The translations under genes were made by a program, and so were the position numbers. A model generated the notes under the pieces. The model ran no database searches. It was not told where the DNA came from and was given only the letters and a program-made list of their open reading frames with translations. From Candidatus Rokuibacteriota bacterium (GTDB taxonomy: Bacteria; Methylomirabilota; Methylomirabilia; Rokubacteriales; CSP1-6), in assembly GCA_016866775.1 (NCBI GenBank), contig VGLJ01000013.1, positions 18,785 through 82,784 of the forward strand: 64,000 nucleotides of DNA, written 5' to 3'. Shown piece after piece: positions 52,809 to 63,878 of the stretch; the stretch's first letter is position 1, and every line of letters begins with the position of its first letter.

Positions 52809-52856
52809 GGCGTTAGCATCTCGTTAGCGATCCTGATGGCTAGGCCACGTGGCTAC

Positions 52857-53495
52857 CTACGGGACCAGACCTTCGCGCTGCGCGGCAACGGCGGCCTCGG
52901 TGCGATCGGCGACCCCGAGCTTCAGGAAGATGCCCGCGAGATGCTTCTTCACCGTCGCGACGCTGCACCCGAGCGCGGCGCTGATCTCCTTGTTCGTCTG
53001 GCCGCGCGCGCCGAGGCGCAGGACGTCGAGCTCGATCGCGCGCAGTGCGCTGCCCGCTCGCGCGGCCGCGGCGCTGTCCGCCACCACCGATCGCAAGAGC
53101 TCGGTGGGAAGCACCGACTCCCCGTTGGCCACCGCCCGGATCCCGGCCAGCACTTCCGCGCGCGAGGCTCCCTTGAGGAGATAGCCCGCGGCGCCCGCGG
53201 AAATGGCTTGCCGCGCGAGCGCCGGATCGTCGTGCATCGTGAGGATCAGGACGCGCAAGCTCGGCCGGGCGCTCTTGAGCCGCGCCAGGACCGTGAGGCC
53301 GCCTTCGTCGGGCAACTGAAGATCGAGGAGCGCCACGTCCGGTTGCGTGCGCTCGACGGTCGGCAGCGCTTCCGCGCCCGTCGCGGCTTCGCCGACCACG
53401 TCGAAGGAGGCCGCGCTCAACATGCTGCGGAGGCCCTCGCGCACCATCGCGTGGTCGTCGACGAGGACCACCTTGACGTGCCGGGCGCGCTTCAC
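52857..53495 (-). CDS. NarL/FixJ-family response regulator
   Basis: A 212-aa regulator. Receiver VVLVDDHAMVREGL, phospho-Asp in VALLDLQLPDEGG, Lys in AAGYLLKGAS. C-terminal LuxR-type HTH with LGARGQTNKEISAALGCSVATVKKHL. It starts by GTGA overlap with the kinase stop, as the frame of the kinase end shows. In the ORF track it is fused to the kinase by a frameshift upstream. Confidence 0.88.
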   Translation of the reverse strand: MKRARHVKVVLVDDHAMVREGLRSMLSAASFDVVGEAATGAEALPTVERTQPDVALLDLQLPDEGGLTVLARLKSARPSLRVLILTMHDDPALARQAISAGAAGYLLKGASRAEVLAGIRAVANGESVLPTELLRSVVADSAAAARAGSALRAIELDVLRLGARGQTNKEISAALGCSVATVKKHLAGIFLKLGVADRTEAAVAAQREGLVP

Positions 53496-55058
53496 GACCG
53501 TCGCGGGCGAAGGGGAAGGAGCGCGGAGACGGTGGTGCCACCCGCCGGCGCGGCGTCGAGCGCGAGGCTCCCGCCGGCGAAGTCCATCGGCCATCGGAAA
53601 CCCTTTCCCGTCATCCGTCACGAGGAGGTGCAGCCACTCGACGTCCTGGCGAATCGCGAGCTCGAGACAGGCGGCGCCGGCGTGACGCGCGGCGTTCGTC
53701 ACCGCCTCCTGAACGATGCGGTAGGCCGCGATCTCGACCGAGGCGTCCAGCCGCGCGTTGCCGAGATTCTCGGACAGCGTCACGGTCCACCGCCGCTCCG
53801 CGCCCACGTCGGCGAGGAGCTCGCGGATCGCGGCGATCCACCCGGCGCTCTCGAGCGAGGTGGGCCGCAAGGCTTTGAGCACGCGGCGTGTCTCGTCGAC
53901 CGCGCGCGCGAGGCGGTCGTGCGCCTTCGAGAGCTCGAGACACGCTTTCCCGGGCGCGCGTCGCCACAGCGCTTCGCAGTTCTCGACGTGCTGGCGCGCG
54001 CTGACGACGAGCTCGGCCACGCCGTCGTGGAAGTCGGCGGCGATCCGTCGGCGCTCGTCCTCGTGGGCCGACACGATCACCTCCCGGCGCAGCCGCCGCT
54101 GCTCCCGGGCGAGGACGGCCTGCACCGCGAACGCCTGGACCAGCCCGACCTCCTCCGGACTGAAGATCCGGCCCGTGCGGTCGGCGACGGTGACCGCGCC
54201 GATCACTTCGTCGTGCATGACCAGCGGGACCGCGAGCGCGGCGCGGATCCCGCCGAGTCGACGTCTGAGCTCGTCCGTCAGCACGATCGCGGGATCCCCA
54301 AGGGTATCGCCCGTGCTCACGACGCGGCGCTCCCGGACCGCGAGCCCCGCGACGCCGACGCCCGGCGGCAAGTTGTACGGCGGCCGCAGTGAGGGACCGA
54401 GATCGCCGGCGAAGGTCACGCAGACCAGCGTCCCGGTCTCGCGATCGACCCGGAACATCACGACCGCGGCCGCCTCGAGGAGACGCCTCACGGTCGCGGC
54501 GATCTCGCCTTCCACCAGCTCCGCCTCGTGCGTCTCCGCCAGCCGCCGGCTGATCTCCGAGAGCGCGACGGCCGCACGCCGCCGCCCCTCGCTCTCCACC
54601 GCGAGCCGCGCGCGGTCGAGCCCGCGCCCGAGCTGCTGGCCGATCGCGCCGAGGATGGCACGCTGCTCGTCCGTGACCGGCAGCCGCTCCGACCAGGACA
54701 GCGTGACCACGCCCGCCCGCGCCTGCCCGTTGCTGACCACCGGCGTGAAGACGAGCGAGCGGGGCACGCGGGGAAGGGTCGCGAGTCCCGACCCCTTGAA
54801 GCGCGGATCGTTGGCGACGTCGTCGGTCACGACGGCACGGCCGGTCGTCAAGCCCTCGACGACGTAGTCGGGCAAGGTCGTCAGCACGATGCGGTAGTCG
54901 GGATCGAGGATGGCCTTCGGCACGTGATACCCCGCGAGCGGCAGGTACACGCCGTGCGCGTCGCGCATGGTGAAGACGAGCGTCGTGTCCGCGCCGAGCA
55001 CGCGCCCTCGCCCGATGTCATCGCCGCGTATCTTACGTCGGCCGCGCCATAGCCACAT
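53492..55058 (-). pseudogene. GAF-containing NarX-like histidine kinase, damaged
   Basis: Two GAF-like domains (LPLAGYHVPKAI...; ETGTLVCVTFAGD) precede HisKA_3 with His in RRIAADFHDGVAELV and HATPase with VQEAVTNAARHAGA and VTDDGKGF. After GKGFPMAD the frame shifts: the real end (DFAGGSLALDAAPAGGTTVSALLP, stop 53492) is in another frame and the G2 box between is missing. The N-terminus also seems cut: a leaderless-type ATG at 55021 (TAAGAT, N8) is in a different frame from the GAF domain. It is followed by its response regulator. Confidence 0.7.
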
Positions 55059-55124
55059 GGCGCTGCTCGCGTAGCCATCCGGTCATTGACGGCCCGAATC
55101 GGGCGCGTAAGCTACGGTCTCACC

Positions 55125-55376
55125 ATGATCCTGGCCAGGACGTTCAGAGGGCTTCGCGCCGCTCCCGCTCCGCCGGCGCCCGGACGGTGGGCCGCGTTCG
55201 CGGCGTCACCGGCCTTCAGCGAGCATTACTGCACCGGCCACGCGCGGCTCGAAGAGGCGTCGCTCTGGTACGTGCGCCGTGTCGGCCTTCGCAGGGAGTA
55301 CGTGTGCGTCTCGGCGTATCGGGAGCTCCCGGAGAGCGCGCACGCCGTCTGGGAGATCCACGACGAGGCGTCCTAG
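55125..55376 (+). CDS. Small hypothetical protein
   Basis: An 83-aa product with no signal peptide and one Cys pair (HYCTGH, YVCVSAY). The central helix HARLEEASLWYVRRVGLRREYVC and the acidic end look like a small folded domain. TACGGT lies 6 nt before ATG 55125, with no Shine-Dalgarno. Divergent from the damaged kinase. Family not recognised. Confidence 0.5.
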   Translation: MILARTFRGLRAAPAPPAPGRWAAFAASPAFSEHYCTGHARLEEASLWYVRRVGLRREYVCVSAYRELPESAHAVWEIHDEAS

Positions 55377-55388
55377 CCGGCCGCCTGA

Positions 55389-56300
55389 CTAGCCGCGGTC
55401 GAGGACGGGCTTCACCTCCTCCGCGAGGATGTCGATCGTTTCCATGATCGCGGGGTAGGTCGAGTACGAGACCTCGAGCGCGATGTGGTCGACGCCGAGG
55501 CGCTGGTACTCGGCGAGCTGGCCCGCTACCTGCTTGATCGTGCCCTTGATCGGATGGCGCCCGCGCAGGAACTTCTCCTCCACGGCCCACTCGTGCACGC
55601 CGTCGATGAAGAGCGCGATCCGAAGCGACAACGCGGGCTGGCCTTCCCGTCCTTCTTCCTTCCAGAACTTCATCACGCTGTGCTTGGCTTGACGGAACGT
55701 CTCCGGCGTCGCGCCGGTGGCGTGCCACCCGTCGCCGAGGCGCGCCACGCGCCGCAGCGCCGGCTCGCTCATGCCGCCGATCCAGATGGGCGGCCGCGGC
55801 TTGCGTAGCGGCATCGGCGAGACCTGGAGCCCGGAGAGCTGGTGCCGCGCGGTCTTCAGCTCCGGCGTGGCGTCGGTCCACAAGGTCTTCATCAGCGTGA
55901 TCGCTTCCTCGGAACGGCTCACGCGCTCCTTGAACGGCACGCCGAGCGCCGCGAACTCGCCTTCCATCCATCCGATCGCGACGCCGACGATGAGACGCCC
56001 GCCGGACAGCACGTCGACGCTGGCGAGGTGCTTCACGACCGGAATCGGCGTGCGGTAGGGGAGGATCACGACGCTGGTGCCGAGCGAGACGCGCTCGGTC
56101 GCCGCCGCGAGCCACGGCAGCACCGCGAGCGGGTCGAGCATGTCGTGGCGGTAGATGACGTCGACGTCGTGCGGCACGATCACGTGGTCGGTGACCCAGA
56201 CGGAGTCGAGCCCGGCTTCCTCCGCGTGGCGCACCACCGCGAGCATGCGCTCGACTTCGATCGGCCGTCCGTAGTGCGGAACGCAGATCCCGAGTTTCAT
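55389..56300 (-). CDS. LLM-class F420/flavin-dependent oxidoreductase
   Basis: A 303-aa luciferase-fold protein. MKLGICVPHYGRP at the start, AGLDSVWVTDHVIVPHD near residue 30, TERVSLGTSVVILPYRTP near 70 and SGGRLIVGVAIGWMEGEF near 100, the pattern of F420-dependent TIGR03619-like members. GGGGGAGGGCGTCG precedes the ATG, and TATATAGT upstream (overlapping the previous stop) is a likely -10. Substrate unknown. Confidence 0.88.
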   Translation of the reverse strand: MKLGICVPHYGRPIEVERMLAVVRHAEEAGLDSVWVTDHVIVPHDVDVIYRHDMLDPLAVLPWLAAATERVSLGTSVVILPYRTPIPVVKHLASVDVLSGGRLIVGVAIGWMEGEFAALGVPFKERVSRSEEAITLMKTLWTDATPELKTARHQLSGLQVSPMPLRKPRPPIWIGGMSEPALRRVARLGDGWHATGATPETFRQAKHSVMKFWKEEGREGQPALSLRIALFIDGVHEWAVEEKFLRGRHPIKGTIKQVAGQLAEYQRLGVDHIALEVSYSTYPAIMETIDILAEEVKPVLDRG

Positions 56301-56322
56301 CGACGCCCTCCCCCGGTGCGAA

Positions 56323-57244
56323 CTATATACCGGGGGATGCCTCGCAACGCTGCTGGAGCCACTCGAGGATCTTCGGCCACACTTCCTGACGGGCGCCGCG
56401 GCTCGCGACGATCCGGGCGTGATCGTAGTCTTCGCTGAAGCCGTGACGACGTCCGCAGATGACGAGGCGCTTGTCCGCCGCACCCAGGGCGGCGAACAGC
56501 CGGACGCAACCCTTGACGGGCGCGATGTAACGATCGCCCACGCCCGCGAGGCAGAGCGCGGGGGTGCGCACGGAGGCCAGGGCCGAGAGGTAGTTGATCC
56601 GGTCGCGACCGCGCCACCGGCGCGTCAAGTTCCAGCGAAACCACTGGTTGACCACCCCACGAAACTCGCCTTCCGGCCCGAGTCGAAGCAGGCGGCTCCG
56701 CGCGCGGCTCCCCAGGCTGTTCGCCGCGGCGATGCCCGTGATCGTCGCGAGACCCCGCCAGCCGAGCCCCGCACCCGTCGCCTGGCTTGCGAGCGTCACC
56801 ACGCCCTGCGCGCGCCCGGCGGCCTGCGGGTTTCGTGCGAGGTACATCAGGAACGCGAGGCCGCCGCCGCTGTGGCCCACATAGAACAGGCGGTCGGTCT
56901 GCGCCCGGAGTCGCACCGCTTCGACGGCGGCGGGAACGTCGAGGCGGCCGAAGTCCTCGAAGATCGTGCGACGGTCGCGTCCTTCGCTCGCCCCATGACC
57001 ACGCAGCTCGAGGACCCAGCAGGGGAACCCGTAGTTGGCCAGGTACGCGGCGAGACGGGTCACGACATTGCCGTTCGAGAACGTGCCGTGGGTCAGCAGC
57101 ACCGGTGCGGCGCGTCGGGCCCCGGGGCTCGAACTCGATGAGCGCGAGTCGCACGCCGTCGGCGGTGACGGCCTCAAGCGTGCGCGGGACGTGCGGTCCC
57201 TCGTCTCGCGCGCCGATGGCGCCGTGGCGCGATGCCGTCGCCAT
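56323..57244 (-). pseudogene. Alpha/beta hydrolase with frameshift
   Basis: About 305 aa in two frames. Frame 1 from ATG 57244: TLEAVTADGVRLALIEFEPRG; frame 2 from about 57118: APVLLTHGTFSNGNVVTRLAAYL, nucleophile YVGHSGGGLAF, and the His in ICGRRHGFSEDYDH. At CCCCGGGGCCC, removing one G restores a single frame. It overlaps the radical-SAM gene by TGATG. Esterase/lipase-like; substrate unknown. The shift may be a homopolymer sequencing error. Confidence 0.75.
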
Positions 57245-58586
57245 CAGGCTCGACCTGCACCGCGGCCCTGTCGCATCTCCTCAAGCCGATCGTGCGCCAC
57301 GAGCGCCTGAATCAGCGGCGTGTAGAACACGCCGTCGCCGACGAGCGTGATCCGGTCCTCATGCACCGTGACCCAGTCGCGTTTCGCCAGCGCTTCCCAG
57401 ATGTCAGGAAATTCGTCGAGGACGTCCAGCCCGGTGATCTCACGATAGAGATCGCGGTCGACGGCATGGGAGACGAGGAACTGGTAGAGCACGGTCAGGC
57501 GCAGGTCGGCCTGCTCGTAGTGGTACGCGCGCTCGATCGGGAATCGGCCGGCATCGATCGCACCGAAGTGCTCGTCGACATGCGTGTGATTCATGTACGT
57601 CCAGCCGGGGTGTGCGCGAGTGCCGAAGAAGTGCGAGATCCCCGCAAAGCCCCAGCCCCACGTCTGCGAGCCCGTCACGGTGCCGTCGGCGGCATACGCG
57701 AAGCGATGGCGCCACTGGTCCTCGTATCGCAACGGTGACGGCGCCACGGAGACGATCTTTTCCCAATCGTAGGTTGTCACCTGGCGGTAGCCGTTCGCCG
57801 CGAGGAAGTCGCGCCCGACGCGGTAGAGGCGCAGGTTCTCGTCCGGCGACGGCAGCTCGTCTCGCCGGTTCCGCGCGAAATCCGTCCGCCCGGCGACGTT
57901 GAGCTCGTAGTGCGTGAGGTGTTCGACACCGGCCGCGACGACGGCCTTCAGATCGTGGAGCATGCCCGCCACGGTCTGGCGGGCCATCCGAAGATCAGGT
58001 CCACGCTGACGGGCAGGCCCAGCGCATGGCACCACTCGATCGTCTGGAACACCTGCGAGGCCTTCTGCTTGCGACCGCTCATCGCGATCATCTCGTCGTC
58101 GAGCTGCTGCACGCCGATGCTGACCCGGTTGACGCCCGCGTCGCGCATCGCGACGAGCTTTTCGCGGGTAAAGAGCTGCGGGATGCCTTCGAGCGTGACC
58201 TCCGTCTCGGGGCCGAGCGCGGGAAAGACGGCGCGGACGATGTCCAGCAGGGTCGCGTACTGGTCGGCCTTGTACAGGTTCGAAGTCCCGCCGCCGAAGT
58301 AGATCGAGGCCAGCCGCTCGCCCGCGAAATACTCGCGATACATCGCGCCCTCGCGCGCGAGGTACCGCAGGTACGTGTCGAGCTGCGTGCGATTGCGGTA
58401 GACCTCGCTCGGAAAGAGACAGAAGCCGCAACGGTCCGGATCCGTCGGCAGGCAGCAGGGCGTCGCCACGTAGAGGTTGAGCTGCTTCGGGATCTCGCGC
58501 TGCGAGGCGGCGCGCTCGGCCATCACGTCGGCGACGAGGACGTCGCGCTCGAGCCAGAAGAGCGGGGACGGATGACCGTGAAGCAC
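57244..58586 (-). pseudogene. HemW-like radical SAM protein with frameshift
   Basis: About 450 aa over two frames. LYVATPCCLPTDPDRCGFCLFPSEV carries the [4Fe-4S] cysteines, IYFGGGTSNLYKADQY and NRVSIGVQQLDDEM are coproporphyrinogen-oxidase-like. After DLIFGWP the frame changes at TGGCCCGCC, where one extra C restores FGWPRQTVAGML. The C-terminus (LTHYELNVAGR...) is complete. The N-terminus may extend to CTG 58685, since ANRVLHGHPSPLFW continues upstream in frame without ATG, GTG or TTG. Likely haem-related or a radical SAM methyltransferase/chaperone. Confidence 0.75.
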
Positions 58587-58705
58587 GCGGTTGGCGTGGC
58601 GGCGGGTGCGGTGCGCGTCGATGTGCGCCTGCGCCGCGCCGACGCCATCACGCCCGAAGTCGAAACGTGTGCGGGGCGCCTCCAGCCGCTAAAGGTAGCC
58701 CCCGC

Positions 58706-58735
58706 CTTTTACTGTCGGGGGCGCGAGATTGTCAA
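58706..58735 (-). promoter_or_regulatory. Sigma-70 promoter before the radical SAM gene
   Basis: On minus, TTGACA, 18 bp, TAAAAG. The spacer contains one arm of the hairpin GCCCCCG-N11-CGGGGGC (58698-58722), possibly an operator or the terminator of the upstream kinase gene. Confidence 0.5.
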
Positions 58736-58745
58736 GCGCGGAGTG

Positions 58746-61258
58746 TCAGGCGGAGCGCGCGCGGGGGCCGGTGACGGCGGCAATCGCCGTCAAAAGGTCT
58801 TCGATAGCTATGGGTTTAGAGAGCACGGCGTCGATCCGCCGACGGCGGCGCTCCTCGGCGTCGATCTCGATGCCGAACCCGCTCATGAGGATCACGGGCA
58901 CTTCCGGCTGCTGCAGCTTCGCCGCTTCGCTCACCTGCCAGCCGGTGACGCCTTGCATCGCGAGATCCGCGATGACGACGTCGAAGCGTCCGTCCTCGAG
59001 CTGCTCGAGGGCCGTCGGCGGATCGCCGGTCACCACCTCGTGTCCGTACGCTTCGAGAATGTCGCGAATCGCCTCGGCGATGTCGGCCTCGTCGTCGACC
59101 ACCAGACATCGAAGCCCCGGCGCCGGTGGTGCGAGCGCCGCCGGCGGCGCTTCGCGCTCCGGCGCCGCCGTCGCGACGGGAAAGCTGAGCAGGAACGTGG
59201 TGCCGGCGTCGGGCGCGCTGTCGACCGTGATCTCGCCCCCGTGCCGCGACACGATGCCGTACGTCACCGACAGACCGAGTCCGGTTCCGCGTGGGCCCTT
59301 GGTCGTGAAGAACGGATCGAAGAGGTGACGCTTGACCTCGTCGGTCATGCCGATCCCCGTATCGGCGATCGTTACGGTCACGCGGTCGCCGCCGTGCGCC
59401 GTCGCGACGGTGAGGCGGCCCCCCTGCGGCATCGCATCGACCCCGTTGAGGATGAGGTTCGTCATCACCTCGCGCAGCTCGGACGCCGAGCCGAGCACGG
59501 CGGGCACGGGCGTGAGCTGGCGCGAGACCGTGATCTGCAGACCGTGCCGCGCCGCCGTGTCCCGCCATTGCGACTCGGTGAGCGTGATCGCGTCCTCGGC
59601 GATCTGGGTGAGATCGACCGGCGCGAGCGGGCGGTCCTTGCGGACGCGCGTGAAGTCCTGCAGGGGGGCGGACGGTGTTCGAGCCGTCGAGCGCGGACTG
59701 CTCGATGACGCGGAGCCAGCGCAGCATCCGCGCGTCCTTCACGTGTTGCTGCAGGAGCTGCGCACGGCCGAGGATCGCGGCCAGGAGGTTGTTGAAGTCG
59801 TGCGCGATGCCCGACGCCATCTCGCCCAGCGCGCGCAGACGCTCGGCGCGGACGAGGTGCTCCTGCGCCCGGAGCAGCTCCTCGTGGATGCGGACGCGTT
59901 CGTCGTAGTGCATCGCGCTGCGCAACGCGAGCGCGACGAGCTGCGCCGCGTGGCGCAGGAAGCTCTCCTGCGATGCCGTGAACGGCGCGCCGGTCTTCGC
60001 GATGGTGAGGACGCCCAGGATGTCCCTCCCCCGCCAGCGCCGGAACGCCGAGCCATTGGCGGCCTTCCCGCGTCTCGTGGATCGGCTGCGCTTCACGAAG
60101 GACCGCCGCCGGCAAGCCGGCGACGTCCGAAGCGTCGGTCCCGATCTGGAAGATCAGCTCGAGGTCCGCCTCGCGGCTGGCGCGCCAGTAGAGCTCGACG
60201 GTATCGGCGGCGAGACCGCGGCGCAGCGGCTCGTGCAGCGCCCCGAGGATGGCGCTGCGCTCGAGCTCGCCCGTGACGTTCCGGGCGAGGTCGTGAAGCG
60301 ATGAGAGCTCCTCGACCTGGCGTGCGTTCGCCTCGAAGAGGCGCGCGTTCTCGACGACGACCCCGGCCTGGGCGGCAATGGACTCGATCAGCGCGAAGTC
60401 CGCGGGCTGGAGCTCCGGGGTGCGGGAGACCCAGAGCGCGATGAGGCAGCCGACGAGGCGATCGCGCGCGACGATGGGCACGAACATCTGCGCGCGGTGC
60501 GCGGTCGCCTTGCGAATCGCCTCGGGGATGCCGCGCTCCTCGGCGACGTTCGGCGAGAACATCGCCCGGCGCCCCGCGACGCCGGCGGCATAGAACGCGC
60601 TCGTCTTCACGGAGAGCGTGAGACGGCGCAACGCATCGACATCCTGCGGCGGCAGGCGATAGCCCTGGATGGGCTTCGTGACGGTGTCGCGGCCCACGAG
60701 GAGCGCCTGCATCGCGGCCCCGGCGCTGGTCGCGACCGTCGAAAGCGCCCACGAAGGCAGCCGCGGCAGCTCGGCGCTCGGCGACCACCAGGCGGCGTAG
60801 AAGATTCCGACGGGCTCACCGCCCACGATCATCGGAACGATGAGCGCTGCGTGCCGTGGCAACGCGCCGAGGAAGGCGGGTGGAGCGCCGCGCGCCCAAT
60901 CGGGGTGTTGCGAGCTCACGGTCTCCCGGTCTCGCAGGGCGGCCGCGATGATCGGCCAGCGCGAAAGCGGCAGCGGCGTCCGCAGGAGCGCCTCGGGAAT
61001 CGATTTCGGGATGTGGTATCCCGCGATCGGGCGGAGGATCCGCGCGTCGGGGTCGAGATGATAGACGGCGCCGCTCTCCGCGCCGCTCAGCCGTTGCACC
61101 TCTCCCGCGATCTTGCGAAGGATTTCGACGGCGGGCGCGCCCCGCGCGAGCGCCGCGCTGACGGCCATCAAGCTCTGGGCGACGGAGGACTCGAGCTGCG
61201 CGTCCTGCGTCATACGGGGCGTGTCGTCGAGGGCATCCACTGTGAGCATAACACTCAT
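58746..61258 (-). pseudogene. Hybrid GAF histidine kinase with C-terminal receiver, two frameshifts
   Basis: About 835 aa in three frames. GAF domains (AESGAVYHLDPDARILRPIAGYHIPK; ...), HisKA with His in MASGIAHDFNNLLAAILGRAQLL, HATPase with MTNLILNGVDAMPQGG, and a receiver with CLVVDDE and VVIADLAMQGVTGW. Breaks: near 60029 (run of 5 C) between REGRQWLG and DILGVLTIAK, and near 59665 (run of 6 G) after SALDGSNTV; removing one base at each restores the frame. It is divergent from alr. Start uncertain (61258, 61249 or 61213). Confidence 0.75.
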
Positions 61259-61280
61259 AGTTGTGGAGTATCGTAAGCCA

Positions 61281-62426
61281 ATGGCGACGCTCCACGAGCC
61301 CACCATCGCCACCGACGAGCTCCGGCCGACCCATCTCGAGGTCGACCTCGCGCGGCTCGCCGAGAACTACCGCGTGATCGCGCGCCACGTGGCGCCGGCG
61401 CGCGTGATGCCGATCCTCAAGGCCAACGCGTACGGCCATGGCCTGGTCGAGGTCGCCCGCAAGCTCGAGGCGATCGGGGCTCCCTCTATCGGCGTGGCGT
61501 ATCTCGAGGAGGGGCTCCACCTCCGGCGGCAGGGGATCCGGATGCCGGTGCTGGTCATGGGCGGGCTCGTCGGCTGGCAGGTGCCCCGCTTCCTCGAGCA
61601 CGACCTCACGATCACCGCGTCGTCCGTCGACAAGCTGCGCGCCATCGACGAGCACGCGGCGGTCGCCGGCCGGCCGGCCAAGGTGCATCTGAAAGTCGAC
61701 ACCGGCATGGAGCGGATCGGCGTGCACTGGTACAGCGCGGAGCCCTTGCTCGAGGCCTCGCTCAGGTGCCGCCACGTGCGCGTCGAGGGGATCTTCACGC
61801 ACTTCGCGAACGCCGACGGCGGCGATCTCGCCCACGCGCGGCTGCAGCTCGAACGCTTCCAGGAAGTGCTGGCGTTCTACGAGCGCCGCTCGCTGCCGAC
61901 ACCGCTCCGCCACGCCGCGAACTCCGGCGCGATCCTGCAGTTGCCCGAGAGTCACTTCGACCTCGTGCGCCCCGGCATCCTCTTCTATGGCGCAGGGCCG
62001 TCGCCCGAGACGCCGGCGACGCTGCCCGTGCGGCAGGCGCTCAGGTGGGTGACGCGCGTCGTCTACTTCAAGGTCGTGAAGCCCGGGAACCCGGTGAGTT
62101 ACGGCTCGTCATGGGCGCCGGCGGAGCTCACGCGCGTGGTGACGCTGCCCGCCGGGTACGGCGATGGCTACATGCGCGCGATGAGCGGCAAGGCCGAGGT
62201 GATCGTGCACGGCAAGCGGTATCCCGTCGTCGGCCGCATCTGCATGGATCAGATGATGGTGTCGATCGGCTGGGACTCCGCGCACAACGGCGACGAGGCG
62301 GTGCTGCTCGGCGGCGAGGGCGACCACGCGATCACGATCGAGGAGCTCGCGTCGTGGGCGGGCACGATTCCCCACGAGGTCCTCACCAGCATCAACACGC
62401 GCGTGCCGCGGGTGTACCGGGGCTAG
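61281..62426 (+). CDS. alr: Alanine racemase
   Basis: A 381-aa PLP enzyme making D-alanine for peptidoglycan. PLP Lys in [11 protein letters not shown] (~residue 42), substrate/PLP residues in [10 protein letters not shown] and the second catalytic Tyr in [13 protein letters not shown] (~270); [10 protein letters not shown] is the C-domain signature. No Shine-Dalgarno; TATCGT lies 6 nt before ATG 61281 (leaderless type). Followed by a strong hairpin. Confidence 0.93.
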   Translation: MATLHEPTIATDELRPTHLEVDLARLAENYRVIARHVAPARVMPILKANAYGHGLVEVARKLEAIGAPSIGVAYLEEGLHLRRQGIRMPVLVMGGLVGWQVPRFLEHDLTITASSVDKLRAIDEHAAVAGRPAKVHLKVDTGMERIGVHWYSAEPLLEASLRCRHVRVEGIFTHFANADGGDLAHARLQLERFQEVLAFYERRSLPTPLRHAANSGAILQLPESHFDLVRPGILFYGAGPSPETPATLPVRQALRWVTRVVYFKVVKPGNPVSYGSSWAPAELTRVVTLPAGYGDGYMRAMSGKAEVIVHGKRYPVVGRICMDQMMVSIGWDSAHNGDEAVLLGGEGDHAITIEELASWAGTIPHEVLTSINTRVPRVYRG

Positions 62427-62428
62427 CC

Positions 62429-62456
62429 TCGAGGGGGGCCGCGACGGCCCCCTCGA
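62429..62456 (+). terminator. Hairpin after alr
   Basis: TCGAGGGGGGCCG / CGGCCCCCTCGA with loop CGA and one bulged G. A second hairpin (GGCGGC-AAA-GCCGCC, 62480-62494) lies before the convergent gene's stop. Confidence 0.6.
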
Positions 62457-62509
62457 AACTCCCCCCAGGATTCGGTTGCGGCGGCAAAGCCGCCCTCGAA
62501 CGGCGCGTA

Positions 62510-63001
62510 CTACTTCAGCGCGTCGATTCCCGCCTGGCCGACCTGCGCGTCTTGCTGCGACGTCACGCCCGACACGCCGATGCTGCCGATGACCTTGCCG
62601 CCGACGACGATCGGGATGCCGCCCTCGAGCACGCTGTAGCCGAGGTTCAGGAGGCGGAGGTTGACGCCGCCCTGCGCGACGGCGTCCTGCAACGCCTTGG
62701 TGGGACGCCGGAGCGCGACCGCCGCCCTGGCCTTCTCCTTCGCGATGTCGACGCTGCCCCACTGCGCGTTGTCGAGGCGATGCACCATCACCGTCTGTCC
62801 GCCGGAGTCGAGGATGGTGATGACGACCGGCCACTTGTTCTTGTTGGCCTCCGCCTCCGCGCCGGCCATGGTCTTCTTGGCCTGCTCGAGGCTGATCGGG
62901 GCGCCGTATTCCGGCGGCGCTGGGGCCTGCGCGCCGGCGACGGCTGCGGTGAGGACGACGGCCACGCTGACGACGAGGGACAGGAGCCACTGCCTCGTCA
63001 T
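62510..63001 (-). CDS. Exported GlcG/HbpS-like haem-binding-type protein
   Basis: A 163-aa product. [26 protein letters not shown] is a signal peptide. The rest is the DUF336 fold: [48 protein letters not shown] and [19 protein letters not shown]. Related proteins bind haem or short-chain acids in the envelope. No Shine-Dalgarno is present upstream, and the start is directly joined to the cut aspartate-semialdehyde dehydrogenase gene, so its own leader has been lost. Confidence 0.8.
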   Translation of the reverse strand: MTRQWLLSLVVSVAVVLTAAVAGAQAPAPPEYGAPISLEQAKKTMAGAEAEANKNKWPVVITILDSGGQTVMVHRLDNAQWGSVDIAKEKARAAVALRRPTKALQDAVAQGGVNLRLLNLGYSVLEGGIPIVVGGKVIGSIGVSGVTSQQDAQVGQAGIDALK

Positions 63002-63848
63002 CATGCCGCCGTCGGCGTCGCGGTCGAGGCGCGGCTGCGGGCGGTACGGATCGTCGTGGACCGTGATCATCCGCTGCGGCGCCGACGGCAAACCGAGCGC
63101 GGTGAACTCGACGCCGAACCGGCGAAACGCCGCGGCGACGTCGTCCGGGGTCGCCGCGCGGCCGAGCGAGACGGTCACGGCCTCGGTGTGGCCTTCCGTC
63201 ACGGCCGCGCGCGTGCAGGTCGCGCTGACGGGGAACGTCGCGTCGAGGATCTTGCCGGTCTCGCGCGCGACCTTTTCTTCCTCGCCGGGGATGAAGGGGA
63301 TGATGTTGTCGAGGATCTCGAGCGCGGCGACGCCGGGGGAGAGTCCCGCGACGGACACGCCCTGCATCGACGTCATCACGACGCGCTGCACGCCGAACCG
63401 GTCGAGCAGCGGCTTGAGCGTGACGACGAGCCCCATCGTCGTGCAGTTCGGCAACGGCGCGATGAAGCCCTGCCATCCGCGCCGGCGCCGTTGCTCGTCG
63501 GTCCACGCGGCGTGCGCGAGGTTGACGCCGGGCACGAGGATCGGCACGTCGTCCTCGTAGCGGAACGCGGAGGCCGTGCTCAGGGCCGCGGCGGTCTTCG
63601 CGTACTGCGGCTCGAGCACGCGCGCGGCCTCCGACTCGACCGCGGAGAACACGATGTCGACGTCGCGCACGTCGAGCCTCGGTGCACCACCAGCGCCGGA
63701 TCGCGTCGCCGTAGCGCTTGCCCGCCGAGCGCTCCGACGCGGCGAGCTTCACCACCTCGAACCAGGGATGCCCGGCCAGCGCCGCGAGGAACTGCTGCCC
63801 GGCGATGCCGGTGGCGCCGACGACGGCGACGCGTCTCGCGCGTGACAT
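63002..63848 (-). pseudogene. asd: Aspartate-semialdehyde dehydrogenase, frameshifted and C-terminally truncated
   Basis: N-terminal [30 protein letters not shown] (NADP site) is followed by a frame change near 63665-63685. Then come [19 protein letters not shown], the catalytic Cys in [10 protein letters not shown] and [18 protein letters not shown]. The last ~60 residues of the domain (after [10 protein letters not shown]) are missing and the frame runs into the GlcG-like gene. GAGGAGGAGCCGC precedes the ATG. This enzyme is essential for Lys/Thr/Met and cell wall synthesis, so another copy or an assembly error must be assumed. Confidence 0.75.
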
Positions 63849-63878
63849 TGCGGCTCCTCCTCGTTCCAGAAAACGGCT

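Noticed and set aside
52850-52860. GCCACGTGGC palindrome at the NarL-like gene end
   Set aside because: Short, inside coding sequence, and not repeated.
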